NCBI GenBank assembly: GCA_017613485.1
Contig: JAGADS010000267.1
Coordinates: 1 to 11,196 of the forward strand
DNA: 11,196 nt
From: Treponema sp.
GTDB taxonomy: Bacteria > Spirochaetota > Spirochaetia > Treponematales > Treponemataceae
Direction of reading: 5' to 3'
The position numbers were made by a program, and so were the translations under genes. Positions within the stretch are counted from its first letter, which is position 1. Each line of letters opens with the position of its first letter. Positions 5,527 to 11,196 of this stretch are shown here, piece after piece. A model generated the notes under the pieces. The model saw only the letters and a program-made list of their open reading frames with translations, was not told the DNA's origin and did not search any database.

Positions 5527-8500
5527 ATGAACAGAAGATTTCTATTATTAGCACTCGCAGCTATGGTTTCTGTGTCCATGGCTTTTGCCGGCGGTTCCAA
5601 GGAAGTGTCGGAGAAAGTTCTTGGTCCTGAGAACAGCTGGACGGAATCGTTTGACATAAACAACCGTTCAGGAAAATACAATGCGTACGTAACGGCAACA
5701 GACCTCGCCCAGAATGAAGGCATAGCAGGTCCGTACAATATCTTCATTGATGAGGAATCTGACCTGCCTGTTGTTTCCATTACCAACCCGGCTCCCGATA
5801 TGAGTGTTCCTGGTAACCTGAATATCGTTGGTACCTGTGTTGACGATGACAAGGTGGAAGCCGTATACCTCATTCTTGACGGAGATAAATCAAATCCGAT
5901 TCTTGTAGAGGGAACCGATTTCTGGTCATACTATCTGGATACGAATGACCTCATGGAAGGCCCCCACACTATTGAGGCTTACGGTGTGGACAACGGCAAT
6001 CCAAATGCCTACGTTAAGGAAGACGGTTCTATAGACGAGGCACGTGTCAAGCCAAAGACCGGACACTCAAAATTCGTCACTTGGCAGCTTAACCGTCATG
6101 CACCGGAGACAAAGATCACAAACCTGGACATGGGTTCTCTTGTAAGTGGAAAAATAACGCTCAACGGTGAGGTAACGGACGGTAACGGTGTCGATACTCT
6201 GGAATACAGTGTAGACGGCGGTGTCCATTATTCTGCTATCAAACTCAAGAAACACAAGCTTTCAACTCCGGATGAAAACGGAAACAAAGAAATCAATACA
6301 TTCACTCTTTCACTGGATACAAAGAAAATGCCAGACGGTCCAACACTGTGCTGGTTCAAGGCAATTGACTCAACCGGTTCTGTCGGAATTACATCCTTCC
6401 TGTATTTCATAGACAACTCTGGTCCTGATGTCAAAGTCGTTTCTCCAGCTCCAGGTGAATCTGTAAACGGAATGTTCACTCTTGCCGGTTATGCAAAAGA
6501 CACAATCGGTATCAAGAATCTTAAATATACATGGGGTAAGACCAGCGGTGAATTTGAGCTTATCCCTGGCAACCCATACTGGGCACTTGAGCTTGATTCA
6601 AGAGAAGTAAGCTCAACAAAGGATTTTGTAATCACTGCAGAAGACATCATGGGCAACGTCGTGACAGTGACACACAGGTTCGTAAATAACGAGAAAGGCT
6701 CTCACAAGGAAACAAATGTCGTCTGGGTAAATCAGGACGGTGACAAGCCTGTTGTTGAGATAAAGTATCCTGTCGGTGAGGTTGACGGAGAGGACGGTGC
6801 CCTGTTTATCCGTGGTCTTGCAACAGATGATGACGGTGTTTCAACAGTATATTTCCAGCTTGACGGTGGTGAAGAGCACAGAATCGATGCAACAGGTGTT
6901 TTCTATGCTCCTATAGCAGGCTCACTTTCCAACGGTGAGCATAAGATTTCTGCATGGGCAGTTGACCGCAACGGAATTGTAGGTGACAAGACAACTTCGA
7001 CATTCTCTTCCAAGGGTATTGCTCCTGAATTCAAGAATGCAAAATACAAAGGTCAGGAATTCACCAACGCAATGCCGATTAACCCGGAGGAAGGCGGTGA
7101 GTTCAGTGTAGATGTAACATCAAGTACTGGCCTCAAGTCAGTTCACTATGAATGGGTATGGGGCTCAGACCGCAAGGCAGTGGATGTGCCTGTAGAGGAA
7201 GGTGCAAAGTCAGTTCCGATTAAGCTTTCGTTTGATGGAGATGACGTGCCGTGGGGAATCTCAAGGCTTAACATTTCTGCAACAGACAGGTTTGACAGGC
7301 AGGCTTCAACCGGCTATATCCTTAACGTGCTTGATTTGACAGGTATACATTCTCAGGAGGCAGGTGTATTCTTTACAGATACTGCTGTTTCAAGTGACGG
7401 CTGTGTTACCGTGGATCCGAACAATGCTGTTTCGGGATATTTTGTAGGCGGAAAGATTGCATCCGTAAAAACTGTTCCTACAGTCCGCGGTGTAACTGTA
7501 TCTGCCCAGGACAACACGATTATAGTTCAGGCTCCTGCAGAAACGGCAAAATTTGCTGTTCAGGTTACGACAACTTCCGGGGCTGTATATACTTCAAGAC
7601 AGATTTTCTTCCCGTCAAAGGAAGGTGCTCCTAAACTTACGATTAACGACCAGAGTCTTGCAACCGAGGTATTCAACAACTTCAACTCACGCAATACTCT
7701 TTCAATCACAGGTTCTGTAGAAAGTTCATCAACAGCAGAGGTACGCTATAGAATTCTTACAGCTCAGGTCAACTACGATGAAAACGGAATTGTAGTAAGC
7801 TCTCAGGCTCTTCCTGTTCCGACACTTGCAGAATCTACACCTGTTCAGCTAAGGCGCAATTCATTTACTCTTAACTTTACCTCAGACAGTTTTGTTGACG
7901 GTATCTCTATCGTAGAAATCATTGCCTCTAACGCATCAGGAAAACTTTCTTCAACAGCGGTACTTGTCAGAAAGATAAATAATCCTGTAAGCCAGAATCT
8001 GGACGGCTCACCAGCAAAACAGCCTGCAAATCCAGCAACATACTGGCTGCACGGTGACGGTGAGGGCATGGACTACTATGGTGTCTGTGTATTCCAGGGC
8101 GATACGGCTTCTATATTCTCTTTCAAGGATTATGATGACATTCCGGAAGGAAGCTCAACGCTTGAATTCAAGGGTGTAAAGCTCAACGTAAAGAAAAATG
8201 CCACTGCAATTACCGGTACATATTCAACTGTTGATTCAAATCCGTACCGCAGCGGTATGAAAGTACTGATGACAAAGGGCGGCACTCTTGAGACAGATCC
8301 TCACGTGATAACCCTCCGCATCAATTCAGGTGTTCCTGTAACAGAAGTAAAATGGACTGCAAACGGAAAGGGAATTACAGCCGGTGAAATCCGGGAAATA
8401 GGAGGAGGCGTGTACGAGGCAGATGCCTCAATTTCAGGTCTTCCTGCTGGATTTACGACAATTACCGCAAACGTAAACGGAAAGGCATCGATAAACGGTG

Positions 8501-11196
8501 CAATCAACGTTGTTCGTACACATGCAGTTGTTGATAATACCGAGGGTCTGTATTGGACTATGGCAGGCGGTGCAGTCTATGACGCAAGCACTGGAAATTA
8601 CATAGTGGATAACGGTGCAGAGCTTATCGGATATGCAAACGTATACGGAACAGTAAGGGCATCACTTGCCAGGACAGTAAGCGGTGTCAGTGTAACAGCT
8701 GACGGAAAGATGGTAAAGCTTACGGCTACCAGTGACGGTACATTCCGCAATGTAACAGTCCGCATCCAGAACGATGCCAACGGTTCATGGAATTCTACAG
8801 GCGTAAATCTTGTTGCTGATACATCTGCTCCGATTATCGATGTAACCAGTGTAAAGGCAATGGATTACATAAAGGACCGCATTGTTCTGTCAGGTACGGT
8901 CAGTGACGGAAACGGTGTAAAGACACTTGAATACAAGACAGTCGAGGAAAATGTCATAACTTCTGAGGATGGAACCACATCAAGTGCATGGAAAGCCCTG
9001 CCGTTCAACTCACGCGGAGCATTCAGCACTACAATCAGTCTTGCAGATTCACCGGACGGATACCTGCCGCTTACTTTACGTGCAACAGACAACGCAGGAA
9101 AAGTAAGCTATTATAATTCAGCACTCAAGAAGGATACGACTCCACCTGAAATCAAGGTTGTTGTTCCAGAGGCAGGTGCTAAGGTAAACGGCGAGACCCT
9201 GTTTGTATTCTCTGTAAAGGACGACAGCTATGTAGGTCAGATTCAGTACCAGGGCAACAAGGGAAGGATTAAGCAGGACTTTGATATTGTAAGCAATGCA
9301 CAGGCAAGTATTTCTGATGCAGAAATAGAAGCAGTAGAGGGAGAGGTTGCTCCAGAAGGAGAAGCAGCTCCAGCAGCCGTTGTAAAGACTTCTATGGCAC
9401 CGTCTGATTCTACTGTCATGAAGGGAGCATTGCCTTCTGCACACTTTGGTCAGCCGTCACGTCCGATTTCAAATGACATGAAGTTTGTGGCTAAGGACTT
9501 GGCTGGAAACGTTGCGACACTTGACAAGTATGAGTTTGATGTTGACCCGGACAGCGATCTTCCGGTTGTAGAAATCCACATGCCGATTGAGGATTCTGTC
9601 ATAACAACTGACTTTGTTATAACGGGTGTCATGTATGATGATGACGGTATGCATTCAGCAGATGGAACAAAGATCTGTAAGACATATTACAAGGTTGATA
9701 ACAGCGCATACCAGATGATAGATAACCCGGACGGTCTCTCAAGCTTTGAGATTGTCGTAAAGCCTCTTTCTAAGCTTACTGACAACGAGCATACTGTTAC
9801 AGTATATGCAGAGGACATCAACGGTGTAAAGGGTAAGGAAGTGACACGCAAGTTCAAGATTTCTCTTGAAGAACCTAAGGGTGGCGTTCTTACTCCTAAG
9901 CTGGATGAATCTGTTAAGGGAATTGTAAAGCTTACAGGATGGGCACAGGACAAGAACGGAATCAACCGCGTACAGATTTCTGTTGACAACGGTGCAAGCT
10001 ACAACGAGGCTGTTGTAATCCCAGGACGCAACCGCGAAGACAGGGCACAGTGGTCTTACGAGTTTGACACAAGGGTAATTCAGGACGGAAGCCATGTAGT
10101 TTTCCTTAAGATCTGGGACGGCTATGACATCACAGGACTCTTTACATCTCTTATCAACGTAGACAATACAGCCCCAATCATGGAGCTTGAGTACCCGGTT
10201 GATGACAGCACGATTTCTTCAAACCTGTTCATAAGCGGACAGACAATGGACAACATTGCGCTTAAGACTCTCTTCGTAAAGATCAGGAGCCTTGACGGTA
10301 AGCGTGTTCCTGACTATCTGGCACTTAACGACCTTGAGCCTGATTCAATCATCTCTCAGGTACTCGACATCAGTGAGCTCCCGAACGGTCTCTACAATAT
10401 CGAGATAACAGGTTCCGACTTTGCCGGTAACTCTACCAACATAAGCCGCAACGTAACACTCAAGAAAGATGTAGAGCTTACCAGGGTTGATCTCCTGTAT
10501 CCTCTTAACGGAGAGCATGTACAGGGTGAATTCAATATCTACGGTGCTGGAGAAAGCCAGGACGACAAGATTGCAAAACTTGAGATTATGATAGACGGAC
10601 AGAAGATTCCGGGATTCCAGACTAACATCACGGAAACAGGATACTTCAGCTTCCGCCTGAAAGATGAGATAAAGCTCAATAAGGATGAATTTACAGAAGC
10701 CGAGACCCAGAAGGGAATTAACGACGCACAGAAACGCGAGGCTAATAACCTTAGGATCAAGGAGCAGACCGAAGCACGCAATGCAGCGCTCAAGCAGCAG
10801 ATAGAAGCCGCCAAGGCAGCTGCAAAAGAAGCAGGAACACCTTACGAGGGACCTGAATACAAGGATGTAGAGGAAAAGCCTGTATATGAGGAAGAAAGCA
10901 TGTATGAGTCCGGCATCTTCAAGCTGAAGGCTGGAAACCATACATATCAGATTGTTGCAACTACCGAAAAGGGACGCACGATTACTTCTCGTGAGCAGAC
11001 ATTGATTTACAATCCTTATGGACCGTGGGTAACTCTTGATAACTTTACTTATGGAGACTTTGCGGTTAAGCGACCTCTCCTCAAGGGAAATGCAGGATAT
11101 ACACTGACTCCTGAGGAAAAGGAGACTCTCAAGAACAAGAATACTCCTACAGAGGAAAAGCTTGCTCTCAAGGCAAAGACTGTAAAGAAGGTATGG
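5527..11196 (+). CDS. Giant exported Ig-like repeat protein (N-terminal 1890 residues, runs off the right edge)
   Basis: The frame is open from the ATG to the window end. Residues 1-21 are a signal peptide (MNRRFLLLAL...MAFA) followed by GGSKE, without a lipobox cysteine. The rest is a chain of about 100-residue beta-sandwich repeats resembling bacterial Ig domains (Big_7-like): a start such as APxIxVxxPxxGxxVxG, then DxxGVxxVxYxVDGG, then DGxHxxxxxAxDxxGN. Clear repeat starts are near residues 79, 192, 298, 406, 499, 1099, 1204, 1344, 1449, 1548 and 1649, with another beginning near 1833. Residues about 600-1090 are beta-rich but more diverged. Two repeats carry insertions: an acidic Ala/Glu/Pro linker (about 1255-1315) and a charged helical segment (about 1711-1778). 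No catalytic motif is seen. An adhesin, surface filament or envelope scaffold is the likely role, inferred from architecture only. Confidence 0.88.
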   Translation, partial: MNRRFLLLALAAMVSVSMAFAGGSKEVSEKVLGPENSWTESFDINNRSGKYNAYVTATDLAQNEGIAGPYNIFIDEESDLPVVSITNPAPDMSVPGNLNIVGTCVDDDKVEAVYLILDGDKSNPILVEGTDFWSYYLDTNDLMEGPHTIEAYGVDNGNPNAYVKEDGSIDEARVKPKTGHSKFVTWQLNRHAPETKITNLDMGSLVSGKITLNGEVTDGNGVDTLEYSVDGGVHYSAIKLKKHKLSTPDENGNKEINTFTLSLDTKKMPDGPTLCWFKAIDSTGSVGITSFLYFIDNSGPDVKVVSPAPGESVNGMFTLAGYAKDTIGIKNLKYTWGKTSGEFELIPGNPYWALELDSREVSSTKDFVITAEDIMGNVVTVTHRFVNNEKGSHKETNVVWVNQDGDKPVVEIKYPVGEVDGEDGALFIRGLATDDDGVSTVYFQLDGGEEHRIDATGVFYAPIAGSLSNGEHKISAWAVDRNGIVGDKTTSTFSSKGIAPEFKNAKYKGQEFTNAMPINPEEGGEFSVDVTSSTGLKSVHYEWVWGSDRKAVDVPVEEGAKSVPIKLSFDGDDVPWGISRLNISATDRFDRQASTGYILNVLDLTGIHSQEAGVFFTDTAVSSDGCVTVDPNNAVSGYFVGGKIASVKTVPTVRGVTVSAQDNTIIVQAPAETAKFAVQVTTTSGAVYTSRQIFFPSKEGAPKLTINDQSLATEVFNNFNSRNTLSITGSVESSSTAEVRYRILTAQVNYDENGIVVSSQALPVPTLAESTPVQLRRNSFTLNFTSDSFVDGISIVEIIASNASGKLSSTAVLVRKINNPVSQNLDGSPAKQPANPATYWLHGDGEGMDYYGVCVFQGDTASIFSFKDYDDIPEGSSTLEFKGVKLNVKKNATAITGTYSTVDSNPYRSGMKVLMTKGGTLETDPHVITLRINSGVPVTEVKWTANGKGITAGEIREIGGGVYEADASISGLPAGFTTITANVNGKASINGAINVVRTHAVVDNTEGLYWTMAGGAVYDASTGNYIVDNGAELIGYANVYGTVRASLARTVSGVSVTADGKMVKLTATSDGTFRNVTVRIQNDANGSWNSTGVNLVADTSAPIIDVTSVKAMDYIKDRIVLSGTVSDGNGVKTLEYKTVEENVITSEDGTTSSAWKALPFNSRGAFSTTISLADSPDGYLPLTLRATDNAGKVSYYNSALKKDTTPPEIKVVVPEAGAKVNGETLFVFSVKDDSYVGQIQYQGNKGRIKQDFDIVSNAQASISDAEIEAVEGEVAPEGEAAPAAVVKTSMAPSDSTVMKGALPSAHFGQPSRPISNDMKFVAKDLAGNVATLDKYEFDVDPDSDLPVVEIHMPIEDSVITTDFVITGVMYDDDGMHSADGTKICKTYYKVDNSAYQMIDNPDGLSSFEIVVKPLSKLTDNEHTVTVYAEDINGVKGKEVTRKFKISLEEPKGGVLTPKLDESVKGIVKLTGWAQDKNGINRVQISVDNGASYNEAVVIPGRNREDRAQWSYEFDTRVIQDGSHVVFLKIWDGYDITGLFTSLINVDNTAPIMELEYPVDDSTISSNLFISGQTMDNIALKTLFVKIRSLDGKRVPDYLALNDLEPDSIISQVLDISELPNGLYNIEITGSDFAGNSTNISRNVTLKKDVELTRVDLLYPLNGEHVQGEFNIYGAGESQDDKIAKLEIMIDGQKIPGFQTNITETGYFSFRLKDEIKLNKDEFTEAETQKGINDAQKREANNLRIKEQTEARNAALKQQIEAAKAAAKEAGTPYEGPEYKDVEEKPVYEEESMYESGIFKLKAGNHTYQIVATTEKGRTITSREQTLIYNPYGPWVTLDNFTYGDFAVKRPLLKGNAGYTLTPEEKETLKNKNTPTEEKLALKAKTVKKVW

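Noticed and set aside
10345..10941. 198-codon minus-strand frame inside the giant gene
   Set aside because: It has no ribosome site or recognisable domain, and the plus strand is a continuous repeat-protein frame. Several other minus-strand frames across 5499-10941 were dropped for the same reason.

Overview
The window looks like chromosome from a host-associated Treponema-type spirochete. The main clue is two large exported proteins whose signal peptides both end in the same unusual way (MAFA followed by GGSKE), a style I associate with Treponema exported proteins. Moderate GC, strong AGGAGG-type ribosome sites and a thermophile-style (class U) sirtuin fit this. The genus call is an inference from protein style, with no rRNA or other marker in the window.

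Layout, left to right. (1) Bases 1-208, minus strand: start of a lipoprotein gene with a lipobox (VTGC). Its promoter lies so close to the ATG that the mRNA is probably leaderless. (2) Bases 285-315: one solitary CRISPR repeat of the type I-C kind, with no second repeat and no cas gene in view. (3) Bases 358-1256, minus strand: an AT-rich two-gene cassette. The first gene is a 225-aa protein with a papain-fold toxin (Tox-PL, glutamine-deamidase-like) domain. It overlaps by ATGA a 74-aa gene that is probably its immunity protein. (4) Bases 1315-4248, plus strand: a 977-aa exported protein with a Thr/Ser-rich linker, a transglutaminase-like domain with an intact Cys-His-Asp triad, and a Cys-rich C-terminus. 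(5) Bases 4256-4394: a cluster of TGTCATT-type palindromic intergenic repeats, followed by a Rho-independent terminator. (6) Bases 4557-5306, plus strand: a Sir2-family NAD-dependent protein deacylase with its own promoter. (7) Bases 5527-11196, plus strand: the first 1890 residues of a giant exported protein made of about a dozen Ig-like repeats, still open at the window end.

How it fits together: genes 4 and 7 look like resident envelope or surface proteins sharing an export signal style. The sirtuin between them is a cytoplasmic housekeeping enzyme with no evident link to either. The toxin/immunity pair stands apart in base composition (about 29% GC in a hand count of 661-900, against about 42% in 2581-2820). 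With the orphan CRISPR repeat beside it, this marks the left 1.3 kb as the accessory part of the window. The most unusual signal is that pairing: a stand-alone polymorphic-toxin tip with a coupled immunity gene, ending 43 bases from a lone type I-C repeat.
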